Below are positions 14,046-19,710 of a stretch of 23,617 nt of DNA, in pieces; position 1 is the stretch's first letter; every line of letters begins with the position of its first letter. The notes under the pieces are model-generated. The model worked only from the letters and a program-made list of their open reading frames with translations, was not told the DNA's origin and searched no databases. The position numbers and the translations under genes are program-made. Source of the DNA: a virus. The DNA lies in IMG/VR virus record IMGVR_UViG_3300001460_000167, positions 23-23,639 of that record. The stretch is one strand, 5' to 3'.

Positions 14046-14197
14046 CAAAAAGTGATATGAATTATTTAGATAGTGAAAAACAATTAAGAAGAAATGTTAA
14101 AGATTTACAAGAACAACTTACTAATGCAAATATTAAGATTAAAAATTTAATTGAAGAAAACCATGACCTAAGGAGAAAATATTATGGCAAAGACTAA
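14000..14197 (+). CDS. Small coiled-coil protein of 65 aa
   Basis: The frame opens at 13976, but ATG 14000 has AAGGAG (13985-13990) nine bases upstream and is preferred. The product has a basic N-terminus and a C-terminal coiled coil (about 25-60, EKQLRRNVKDLQEQL and IKNLIEENHDLRR). It overlaps the upstream gene by 46 bases and the next gene by 14. Small coiled-coil proteins of this size often act as scaffolds or regulators, but nothing specific can be said. Confidence 0.6.
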   Translation: MVRRKSYWDEMGEHIAKSDMNYLDSEKQLRRNVKDLQEQLTNANIKIKNLIEENHDLRRKYYGKD

Positions 14198-14375
14198 TGT
14201 TAGCAAATTAGATAGACTATTAATTGTACTAGACGAAATTAGAATTGCAAAAAAGTTTATTAAAGAAAATGGTCCTGAAGACATGGGGTATGTTCATACA
14301 GCAAAAAATTATTTAGAAGAAAGAGCTCAAAGTTTAAAAGAAGAATTAAACGAGGATTTAGGTTTCAATGCCTAG
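14184..14375 (+). CDS. Small helical protein of 63 aa, unknown
   Basis: ATG 14184 follows AAGGAG about nine bases upstream, inside the end of the previous gene. The product is entirely helical and charged (LDRLLIVLDEIRIAKKFIKE, then LEERAQSLKEELNEDLG) and soluble. It overlaps the next gene by eight bases. The tight coupling of four consecutive genes here supports all of them being real. No family recognised. Confidence 0.6.
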   Translation: MAKTNVSKLDRLLIVLDEIRIAKKFIKENGPEDMGYVHTAKNYLEERAQSLKEELNEDLGFNA

Positions 14376-14670
14376 ATACGATTTCTATGATGAGTCTAAG
14401 GAAGAATACTTTGATGAGTTCATGACTTATGATGAAAAAGTTAAATTCTTAAAAGACAATCCGAATATTGAACCTGCTGATTATTTAAATATGAATATAA
14501 TTGCTGGTGTTTCAAAATCACAGTTAGGTGATAGTGGTTGGAAAGACACTCTTAGTAAAATTGCAGAGAAGCATCCTACCAGCCCTTTGGCTGATAGGTA
14601 TGGAAAGAAAACGATTAAACAATTAAAGGCAAGAAGGGTATACGATAAGCATAAGCAAAGAACTAAATAA
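14368..14670 (+). CDS. Conserved marine T4-like phage protein of 100 aa
   Basis: The product has an acidic N-terminal part with aromatic residues (MPRYDFYDESKEEYFDEFMT), a middle block EKVKFLKDNPNIEPADY and a C-terminal block resembling a conserved phage hypothetical (LSKIAEKHPTSPLADRYGKK followed by basic residues). The N-terminus is reminiscent of FmdB-like regulators that have lost their zinc cysteines, but this is a weak impression. It precedes the SoxYZ-like gene by four bases, so it may be co-transcribed with it. Confidence 0.7.
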   Translation: MPRYDFYDESKEEYFDEFMTYDEKVKFLKDNPNIEPADYLNMNIIAGVSKSQLGDSGWKDTLSKIAEKHPTSPLADRYGKKTIKQLKARRVYDKHKQRTK

Positions 14671-14674
14671 TAGT

Positions 14675-15421
14675 ATGAAAATACTACTTTTACTTCTTTT
14701 ATTGTTACCTATTTCTCTACCTTCGGAAACTCATTTTTCTTGGGAAGAATGGATTAAAGATACTTTCCTTAATGAAGACTTCATGAAGGGCCTTGATGAA
14801 GATGTAGTTATAAATGATGGTACTGGGTTAATTGATATACAAGCACCATATCGTGCTTTAAATGGTGCAAATGTTCCAATTACAATTTCCACTAAATCAA
14901 GAGATATTTTAAAATATATCTTGATTGTTGATGAAAACCCAACACCATGTTGTGCAATATTTGAGTTTGATAATATGCCTGCATATGTTGAAACAAATAT
15001 TAGAGTTAATGCATATACTTATTTAAGAGTACTTGCAGAAGATAGATTTGGTGATGTATATATGGTAACAAAATTTATTAAAGCTGCTGGGGGTTGTTCG
15101 GCACCAGGTCTGATAGAATCTGGAAACCCAAAAGGTACGATAACTGTAAAAAGTCCTTATTCATACCCAGGTGTCACTAACTATCAATTCTGGCACCCTA
15201 ATTATAGTGGTATGCAATTTGACCAATTAACTAGAACAGAAATTCCAGCAGACTACATAGAGAAGGTAGATATTCAATTTGACAATTCTTCATTTCGTTA
15301 TGAAGGTACGATAGGAATTGCAGAGAATGTATATTTTAATTTAATAACTGAAAAGGGTGTCGGAACAATTACAGCTACAGATAGCGACGAAAATATTTTT
15401 AGTAAACAACTTGAGGATTAA
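14675..15421 (+). CDS. SoxYZ-like carrier of the quinoprotein dehydrogenase-associated type, secreted
   Basis: The 248-residue product has an N-terminal signal peptide (KILLLLLLLLPISLPS, cleavage near residue 17). A SoxY-like domain follows (about 45-145): IDIQAPYRALNGANVPI, then KYILIVDENPTP, IRVNAYTYLRVLAE and the carrier-site block KAAGGCSAPG with Cys141. The C-terminal SoxZ-like domain (about 153-245) has the diagnostic FWHPNYSGMQFDQLTR and the IGIAENVYF block. This fused SoxY-SoxZ layout is that of the carrier family associated with PQQ alcohol dehydrogenases in bacteria, not of the separate SoxY and SoxZ of thiosulfate oxidation. The protein should be periplasmic. Extra cysteines at 92-93 are notable. 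No clear ribosome binding site precedes the ATG. It looks like a host-derived auxiliary metabolic gene. Confidence 0.88.
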   Translation: MKILLLLLLLLPISLPSETHFSWEEWIKDTFLNEDFMKGLDEDVVINDGTGLIDIQAPYRALNGANVPITISTKSRDILKYILIVDENPTPCCAIFEFDNMPAYVETNIRVNAYTYLRVLAEDRFGDVYMVTKFIKAAGGCSAPGLIESGNPKGTITVKSPYSYPGVTNYQFWHPNYSGMQFDQLTRTEIPADYIEKVDIQFDNSSFRYEGTIGIAENVYFNLITEKGVGTITATDSDENIFSKQLED

Positions 15422-15423
15422 TT

Positions 15424-16128
15424 ATGGCAAAAAAACAAGATGTGAAACTTGATAATTTAGTTTCAATTAAACCAATCACAGACAATCAAAAATTAGTATT
15501 TGAAGCATGGAGAAAAAATAACAAGAATTTGTTTCTCTTTGGTGCAGCCGGTACAGGTAAAACTTTTGTATCACTATATTTAGCACTTGAACAAGTATTA
15601 GACCCAAAAACAAAATACGACAATGTAATTATTATTAGGTCTGTTGTGCCAACAAGAGATATTGGTTTCTTACCTGGTGATGAAGAAGATAAATCAGCAT
15701 TGTATCAAGTACCATATCATAACATGGTTCAATTTATGTTTGAACAAGCAAGTGATAATGCTTTCAGTATGTTGTATGATAGATTAAAAAATCAAGGTAG
15801 TATTACATTTTTGACAACTTCATATCTAAGAGGTATTACTCTGGACAATGCAATAGTAATTGTTGATGAATCACAGAATTTAAATTTTCATGAATTAGAT
15901 ACAGTTATTACAAGAGTTGGTCAAGATAGTAAGATTATATTTTGTGGTGATTTTTTTCAAACAGATTTATCTAAAATGTCAGAAAGAGAAGGCCTACAAG
16001 ATTTCATGAGAATTTTAGAACAAATGAAAGAATTTGAAGTTGTAGAATTTACAATAGGTGATATTGTTCGTTCAGGGTTTGTTCGTTCTTATCTTATAGA
16101 AAAGACTAAATTAGGGTTAGAACAATGA
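15424..16128 (+). CDS. phoH: PhoH-like ATPase
   Basis: A 234-residue P-loop ATPase of the PhoH family, very common in marine phages. Walker A is at 40-47 (GAAGTGKT) and Walker B at about 144-149 (IVIVDES, D148-E149). The family block RSVVPTRDIGFLPGDEEDK (72-90) and the GDFFQTDL sensor-like segment are present. PhoH proteins are linked to phosphate stress in bacteria, but their role in phages is unresolved and may concern RNA. It starts two bases after the SoxYZ-like stop and overlaps the M15 peptidase gene by four, so all are probably one operon. Confidence 0.95.
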   Translation: MAKKQDVKLDNLVSIKPITDNQKLVFEAWRKNNKNLFLFGAAGTGKTFVSLYLALEQVLDPKTKYDNVIIIRSVVPTRDIGFLPGDEEDKSALYQVPYHNMVQFMFEQASDNAFSMLYDRLKNQGSITFLTTSYLRGITLDNAIVIVDESQNLNFHELDTVITRVGQDSKIIFCGDFFQTDLSKMSEREGLQDFMRILEQMKEFEVVEFTIGDIVRSGFVRSYLIEKTKLGLEQ

Positions 16129-16586
16129 AACTATCAAAAAACTTTACAATAGCCGAATACATAAAATCTCAAACAGCAACAAGAAAAGATATTGATAATT
16201 CTTTATCTGAAGACCATTTAGAAAGTGCAAAACTTTTGTTTGCAAAAGTTGTACAACCTGTTAGAGAACAATGGGGAGTAACTGTTATCAATTCTGGTTA
16301 TAGAAGTCCTGCTTTAAATAAAGCAGTTGGTGGTAGTTCAAAAAGTCAACATTGTAAAGGTGAAGCTGTAGATTTAGAATGTGTTGGTGCTTCAAATGCT
16401 GAGGTTGCACAATGGATAGAAAGCACTTTAGAATTTGACCAACTTATACTAGAATTTTATACACCAGGTGACCCTAGAAGTGGTTGGGTTCATGTTTCTT
16501 ACAAAGAGAGTAATAATAGAAAATCAGTTCTTACAGCAAGTAAGATAAAAGGAAAAACTGTTTATAGTAAAGGACTTAATATATAA
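16125..16586 (+). CDS. Peptidase M15 family endolysin-like D-Ala-D-Ala peptidase
   Basis: The 153-residue protein has the M15 zinc-peptidase core, with zinc ligands H76 and D83 (QHCKGEAVD) and H123 (GWVHVSY) in order after the SGYRSPALNKAVGG block (57-70). Such enzymes cut peptide cross-bridges or terminal D-Ala in peptidoglycan. No signal peptide or membrane segment is present, so release would need a holin, unlike the SleB-type enzyme at 12892. It could alternatively be a virion-associated enzyme. It overlaps phoH by four bases and is followed two bases later by the oxygenase gene. Confidence 0.9.
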   Translation: MKLSKNFTIAEYIKSQTATRKDIDNSLSEDHLESAKLLFAKVVQPVREQWGVTVINSGYRSPALNKAVGGSSKSQHCKGEAVDLECVGASNAEVAQWIESTLEFDQLILEFYTPGDPRSGWVHVSYKESNNRKSVLTASKIKGKTVYSKGLNI

Positions 16587-16588
16587 TA

Positions 16589-17113
16589 ATGCAAATAATT
16601 GACAAGTATTTATCAGAATTAGATTATAATAAAATTAAAGAGAAGTATCAAGGACCTGAAGTACCTTGGAGATTTATTAAAGAAGCAAACTTTAATTCTT
16701 CAAAAGTAGCTTTTCAATTTGTTTATGAAACTTATAATATGATGTGGACAGATTATGAAGTTCCAGATGAAACAAAATTATTAATGGATAGATTAAGACA
16801 CAATAAATGCCAAAAAGTTATTCGTTCTAAAAGTAATCTTTTTACTAAAAGACAAGATGTAATTAAGTATGGTTGGCATATTGATATAGAGGGCCTTGAC
16901 AAATTCAAAACTTTGTTATATTATATAAATACGAATAATGGTGGAACAGAGTTTGAAAATGGACAATTTATTAAGTCTGTTGCAAATAGGGCTGTAATTG
17001 TAGATGGCGATATAAAACATCAATCAGTTGGCCAAACAGACGAAGATATTAGACTTCTAATCAACATTAATTTTTTGGAAGAACCATGGGAAATAGCAAA
17101 GACCGAAGTCTAG
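16589..17113 (+). CDS. 2-oxoglutarate/Fe(II)-dependent oxygenase
   Basis: The 174-residue protein shows the iron-binding facial triad H97-x-D99 (GWHIDIEG) and H144 (GDIKHQSV), with R155 (DIRLLININF) placed to hold 2-oxoglutarate. This double-stranded beta-helix fold is frequent in marine T4-like phages, where the substrate is usually unknown (protein, nucleic acid or lipid hydroxylation). The block YYINTNNGGTEFENG before the second His is typical. It overlaps a small ORF at 17086 by 28 bases. Confidence 0.88.
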   Translation: MQIIDKYLSELDYNKIKEKYQGPEVPWRFIKEANFNSSKVAFQFVYETYNMMWTDYEVPDETKLLMDRLRHNKCQKVIRSKSNLFTKRQDVIKYGWHIDIEGLDKFKTLLYYINTNNGGTEFENGQFIKSVANRAVIVDGDIKHQSVGQTDEDIRLLININFLEEPWEIAKTEV

Positions 17114-17229
17114 ACCGCCTAGAAAAAACTATAACTAACCTAAGAAATAGAATAGAAACATTTAAAAAAGAGCATCCAGAATTATACAATGACGAAAATA
17201 GTAAAATTTCCAAAACCAAATACAAATAA
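17086..17229 (+). CDS. Small basic/coiled-coil protein of 47 aa nested between two genes
   Basis: ATG at 17086 follows TTGGAAGA (weak ribosome binding site). The frame runs to TAA at 17227-17229, overlapping the oxygenase gene by 28 bases and the exonuclease gene by 41, both in other frames. The product begins DRSLDRLEKTITNLRNRIET, a plausible short coiled coil with heptad spacing. It fills the only gap between its neighbours, and overlaps of this kind are common in the window. Codon evidence is limited, so this is moderate. Confidence 0.5.
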   Translation: MGNSKDRSLDRLEKTITNLRNRIETFKKEHPELYNDENSKISKTKYK

Positions 17230-17953
17230 CACATTTTTTCATAAAGAAGATGTAAATATTCCACAAATAAAAGCAGTTACAAAAGATAAAATAAGATTAT
17301 ATACAACGCCAGAAGGTAACGAATATCCGTCTATAACGACAGTTTTAGCCGGCCGTAACAAGGCGGGTCTGCAGCAGTGGAGGAATAGAGTTGGTGATGA
17401 AGTTGCTAATTATATTTCTAGAAAAGCTGCAACAAGAGGTACTCAAGTACATCACTTTTGCGAAGATTATATAAACAATAACCACGAAACTATTGAAGAA
17501 AAGAAAAAAGGTAGATTTCTTGCACATTGTATGTTCTCACAGCTTAAACCATTTTTAGATGAAAACATTGGTTTAGTTCATTTACAAGAAACTTCATTAT
17601 GGTCTGATTATTATAAACTTGCTGGTAGAGTTGATTGTATTGCAGAATACAAAGGTACACTATCTATAATTGATTTTAAAACAAGTACAAGAGAAAGAGA
17701 AGATTCTTGGAATGAGAACTATTACATTCAAGGTTCAGCATATGCAGAAATGTATCAAGAGAGAACACAAGAACAGATTAATCAAATAGTTATTTTAGTA
17801 GTCACAGAAGATGGTACAGTACAAGAATTTATAAAAGATAAACATATATACTTACATCTACTTGACAAAGAGTTAGAATTGTATTATAATAAACATATTA
17901 TTAATCAACAAAATTCAAATGGGTTTCCTGGGTTAATACCTGGTAATTGGTAA
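17189..17953 (+). CDS. RecB-like PD-(D/E)XK exonuclease
   Basis: The 254-residue protein has the RecB/MGME1-like nuclease core: a His/Glu helix (RGTQVHHFCED, 83-93), E134 (LQETSLWS), D149 (LAGRVDCIAE), D162-x-K164 (IDFKTSTR) and then a YYIQGSAYAEMYQE helix with the Gln and Tyr of the family (about 177-190). Such exonucleases process DNA ends in recombination or degrade host DNA. The order of motifs and the size match enzymes of marine T4-like phages. It is the last gene before the tmRNA/pqqA locus. Confidence 0.88.
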   Translation: MTKIVKFPKPNTNNTFFHKEDVNIPQIKAVTKDKIRLYTTPEGNEYPSITTVLAGRNKAGLQQWRNRVGDEVANYISRKAATRGTQVHHFCEDYINNNHETIEEKKKGRFLAHCMFSQLKPFLDENIGLVHLQETSLWSDYYKLAGRVDCIAEYKGTLSIIDFKTSTREREDSWNENYYIQGSAYAEMYQERTQEQINQIVILVVTEDGTVQEFIKDKHIYLHLLDKELELYYNKHIINQQNSNGFPGLIPGNW

Positions 17954-18009
17954 TTGATGAATGAGTTGTTCATGTAGCTTAAAGAATATTGAGTTATAGA
18001 TATAAAGAG

Positions 18010-18252
18010 AATTTTTTGTTGATGATAATTTGAAGATAGACAGGACGAGGGTGCGATTCCCTCTACCTCCACCAACCCGAATGAGGGGGTAATGTAGGGT
18101 AGACTGGTATTGAATAATTATTGGAGAAGAATGGGGTGACTACCTAATCGGTCAAACAAGTAAATGCAAACGATAATTTTGCATCTCAAGATTATGCACT
18201 AGCTGCTTAATCTTATGGGTTCGGCAGTACCTGGAAACAGAAACTGTCATTA
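18010..18252 (+). ncRNA. ssrA: Circularly permuted two-piece tmRNA (alphaproteobacterial type)
   Basis: Rescues stalled ribosomes and tags the nascent peptide. Gene order is reversed, as in two-piece tmRNAs. The acceptor piece comes first, ending in GGAC, a T-arm GAGGG-TGCGATT-CCCTC (18047-18063), acceptor strand TACCTCC (18064-18070), A, and an encoded CCA (18072-18074). A 10-base intervening segment (18075-18084) follows, then the coding piece from GGGGGTA (18085-18091). The acceptor strands pair over 7 bp with a G3-U70 wobble, the alanine identity signal. AATTATT (18116-18122) pairs with GATAATT (18024-18030) as helix P2. A PK1-like TGAC/GTCA pairing (18137-18140 with 18151-18154) precedes the tag ORF at 18166, and an H-type pseudoknot (18217-18220 with 18229-18232; 18223-18228 with 18243-18248) follows it. 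The outer ends are approximate; the coding piece may reach about 18290. A TATAAAGA late-like box lies at 18001-18008. Confidence 0.93.
18166..18210 (+). other. tmRNA proteolysis tag reading frame (ANDNFASQDYALAA, stop)
   Basis: The resume codon GCA at 18166 opens fourteen codons ending at TAA (18208-18210), giving the tag ANDNFASQDYALAA. The ANDNFA start is the alphaproteobacterial form (Caulobacter tag AANDNFAEEFAVAA), and the terminal ALAA is the signal recognised by ClpXP-type proteases. The flanks ATGCAAA (18164-18170) and TTTGCAT (18178-18184) form a 7-bp hairpin over the first codons. Confidence 0.93.
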
Positions 18253-18257
18253 ACTAT

Positions 18258-18287
18258 GTGGTCTGCGGTCGCAACGACAACCAGCAC
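18258..18287 (+). other. Stem-loop between tmRNA and pqqA
   Basis: GTCG-caa-CGAC (18268-18278) is enclosed by TGGT (18259-18262) and ACCA (18280-18283), with an outer GTG/CAC, giving an interrupted stem. It lies between the second tmRNA pseudoknot and the pqqA ribosome binding site (GGAG, 18297-18300). It may be the 3' end or last domain of the tmRNA coding piece, a processing signal, or a leader element for pqqA. Confidence 0.5.
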
Positions 18288-18307
18288 TACTTTTATGGAG
18301 AAGTAAC

Positions 18308-18385
18308 ATGGCTTGGAATAAACCTGTTATCACAGAAATCTCAGTTGGCTTAGAAATCAACTCTTATGCTTGCGCTGAGAAGTAG
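18308..18385 (+). CDS. pqqA: PqqA-like coenzyme PQQ precursor peptide
   Basis: A 25-residue minigene with GGAG seven bases before the ATG. The peptide has the hallmarks of PqqA: an N-terminal aromatic/basic segment (MAWNKP), the VGLE block and the strictly spaced E16-x3-Y20 (GLEINSY), the two residues that PqqE crosslinks and from which PQQ is built. The length (22-29 aa in known PqqA) fits. No pqqB, C, D or E is in the window, so the phage would rely on host enzymes. The peptide lies directly downstream of the tmRNA and upstream of a strong terminator, suggesting one transcript. PQQ is the cofactor of methanol and other alcohol dehydrogenases, which links it to the SoxYZ-like carrier at 14675. 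Confidence 0.88.
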   Translation: MAWNKPVITEISVGLEINSYACAEK

Positions 18386-18393
18386 TTAAAAAT

Positions 18394-18418
18394 GGGAGAC
18401 TTAGGTCTCCCTTTTTTT
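18394..18418 (+). terminator. Rho-independent terminator after pqqA
   Basis: GGGAGAC (18394-18400), loop TTAG, GTCTCCC (18405-18411), then seven T residues (18412-18418). It is the strongest terminator in the window and ends the tmRNA-pqqA unit nine bases after the pqqA stop. Confidence 0.95.
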
Positions 18419-18446
18419 CTTTAATAATTAAATAAATGAGTATATT

Positions 18447-18656
18447 ATGACACCAAAAACATTTTCTATTTTCATAGAATCAGAAGTACGAAAAAAAAGA
18501 ATTTCACATATGGATGCAATATTAGAATATTGCTATCAAAAAGGAGTTGAACCAGACTCTATTACAAATCTAATACAAAAACCACTTAAAGACAAAATAG
18601 AGGCAGATGCCAGAGATTTAAATTTTTTACCTAAAATGGGTAAATTACCTGTATGA
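18447..18656 (+). CDS. Late transcription coactivator, T4 gp33-like
   Basis: A 69-residue protein matching gp33 of T4-like phages in size and pattern: a helical N-terminus, SHMDAILEYCYQKGVEPDSI (about 20-39), and the conserved end KPLKDKIEADARDLNFLPK (about 45-63). Gp33 binds the RNA polymerase beta flap and links the sliding clamp to the late sigma gp55, allowing activation of TATAAATA promoters, three of which are in this window. It follows the pqqA terminator, overlaps gp59 by four bases and has only a weak ribosome binding site. Confidence 0.88.
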   Translation: MTPKTFSIFIESEVRKKRISHMDAILEYCYQKGVEPDSITNLIQKPLKDKIEADARDLNFLPKMGKLPV

Positions 18657-19255
18657 CGGAACTCAGAGGAGTAACTAGAACATTGGACCCTTTCAAAGCA
18701 TACATGATTTATATGGGATTAAAAGCACATTTTAATTCTAACTATGATTATGTCAAGTATGGTGGTAAAACTTCGGCAACAAGAAAAAGTTATTTAAATC
18801 GTAAAGACAAAGCTTTCTTTGGAAAGGCATCTAGAAAGTTTAAAGAAGAGGTTGAAGATTTTTTTATTTCTAACTTTGTAGAGAATGAAAAAGGGTATGT
18901 TGGTCAGTTCAATGAAGAAACTTATGTACAATGGAAAAAAAGAGTTCAAAGTTTAAGATATCAATTCAAGAATGATATTATATTGTTGTTAGAACAAAGC
19001 AAGAAGTTTAATAAAATGTTTGAATGCAAAGATGGTCAACACCCTATTCTATTTAAAAATTATTTAGCAAAAAAGATTAGTATTGAAACAATGATTATAT
19101 TAGATAAAATTGTTGATTATGCTAAAGATTTTGATACAAAAATTCATGAAACTGTCATATGGCCAAGTCATGCTAAAAAAATAAATAATTATAAAAAGCT
19201 ATTGACTTTTGATGAATCTGAGTATAAAATAGTATTATTCAATTTAGTAAAATAG
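18653..19255 (+). CDS. Helicase loader, T4 gp59-like
   Basis: Loads the replicative helicase onto gp32-coated forks. The 200-residue, basic, all-helical protein aligns by eye with T4 gp59 (217 aa): an N-terminal PFKAYMIYMGLKAHFNSNYD (the KLYLMIKQHMNGKYD region of T4), YLNRKDKAFFGKASRKF (about 48-64), FFISNFVENEKGYVGQF (about 71-87) and the C-terminal SIETMIILDKIVDY. It begins in an ATGA overlap with the gp33 gene, a pairing that also occurs in T4. Confidence 0.9.
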   Translation: MTELRGVTRTLDPFKAYMIYMGLKAHFNSNYDYVKYGGKTSATRKSYLNRKDKAFFGKASRKFKEEVEDFFISNFVENEKGYVGQFNEETYVQWKKRVQSLRYQFKNDIILLLEQSKKFNKMFECKDGQHPILFKNYLAKKISIETMIILDKIVDYAKDFDTKIHETVIWPSHAKKINNYKKLLTFDESEYKIVLFNLVK

Positions 19256-19263
19256 GAGTTATT

Positions 19264-19464
19264 ATGAATGCCACAAATGAATCTTTAGTAAGAGAAAGAG
19301 ATTTCTTTAAATCTAAAGTTGAAGACCTTGAAAATCAAGTTAAAAATCTATCAACTGAACACTCTTACATTCAAAATAAAAACAATGAACTTAGAACTAA
19401 ACTAAAAGAAGCAGTTGCAAAACCTCTTAATCGCTTTAATAAAAAACCTTTTAGGAGAAATTAA
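19264..19464 (+). CDS. Small coiled-coil protein of 66 aa
   Basis: ATG 19264 follows TAGGAG (good ribosome binding site), eight bases after gp59. Residues 5-50 are a continuous coiled coil (LVRERDFFKSKVEDLENQVK, then NKNNELRTKLKEAV), and the C-terminus is basic (NRFNKKPFRRN). It directly abuts the next gene. Possibly an oligomeric nucleic-acid-binding protein, from charge and shape only. Confidence 0.65.
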   Translation: MNATNESLVRERDFFKSKVEDLENQVKNLSTEHSYIQNKNNELRTKLKEAVAKPLNRFNKKPFRRN

Positions 19465-19710
19465 ATGGAACAAAGATTTACATTTATTAAAACAAATGAA
19501 GTAGCTGATAGTGAATTTACTCAAGAAGAAAGAGTTGAACTTGAAGTTACTGTTGAAGAAGATGATTTTGATGCGTTAGCTGACAAACTAACTAATTTTC
19601 TAGCAGGGTGTGGTTATCATGATGTTTTTGTTGAAATTAATCAAAAAGATGAAGAAGAAGAATTTGATGATGATGAAGAATATGAAGGTGGAGTTGAACA
19701 AACAGACTAA
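19465..19710 (+). CDS. Small, extremely acidic protein of 81 aa
   Basis: Begins the base after the previous stop, with AGGAGA upstream (TTTTAGGAGAAATTAAATG). The product has a mixed N-terminal half and a C-terminus that is almost all Asp and Glu (DEEEEFDDDEEYEGG). Such a tail can mimic DNA, as in phage anti-restriction or nucleoid-interfering proteins, but the composition alone does not prove it. It overlaps the next gene by one base (TAATG). Confidence 0.65.
   Translation: MEQRFTFIKTNEVADSEFTQEERVELEVTVEEDDFDALADKLTNFLAGCGYHDVFVEINQKDEEEEFDDDEEYEGGVEQTD

Noticed and set aside
17954-18010. Possible glutamine riboswitch ahead of the tmRNA
   Set aside because: A riboswitch has, as I recall, been reported before a phage two-piece tmRNA. 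I looked for its conserved blocks (CGTTCATC, GGAAGTAGG, GAAGGAACG) here and elsewhere in the window. Only a GTTCAT near 17969 is present, without the other blocks.
18040-18074. An ordinary tRNA gene ending in CCA
   Set aside because: A T-arm and acceptor 3' strand are present but there is no anticodon arm or D-arm upstream. The matching 5' acceptor strand lies downstream, as in a permuted tmRNA.
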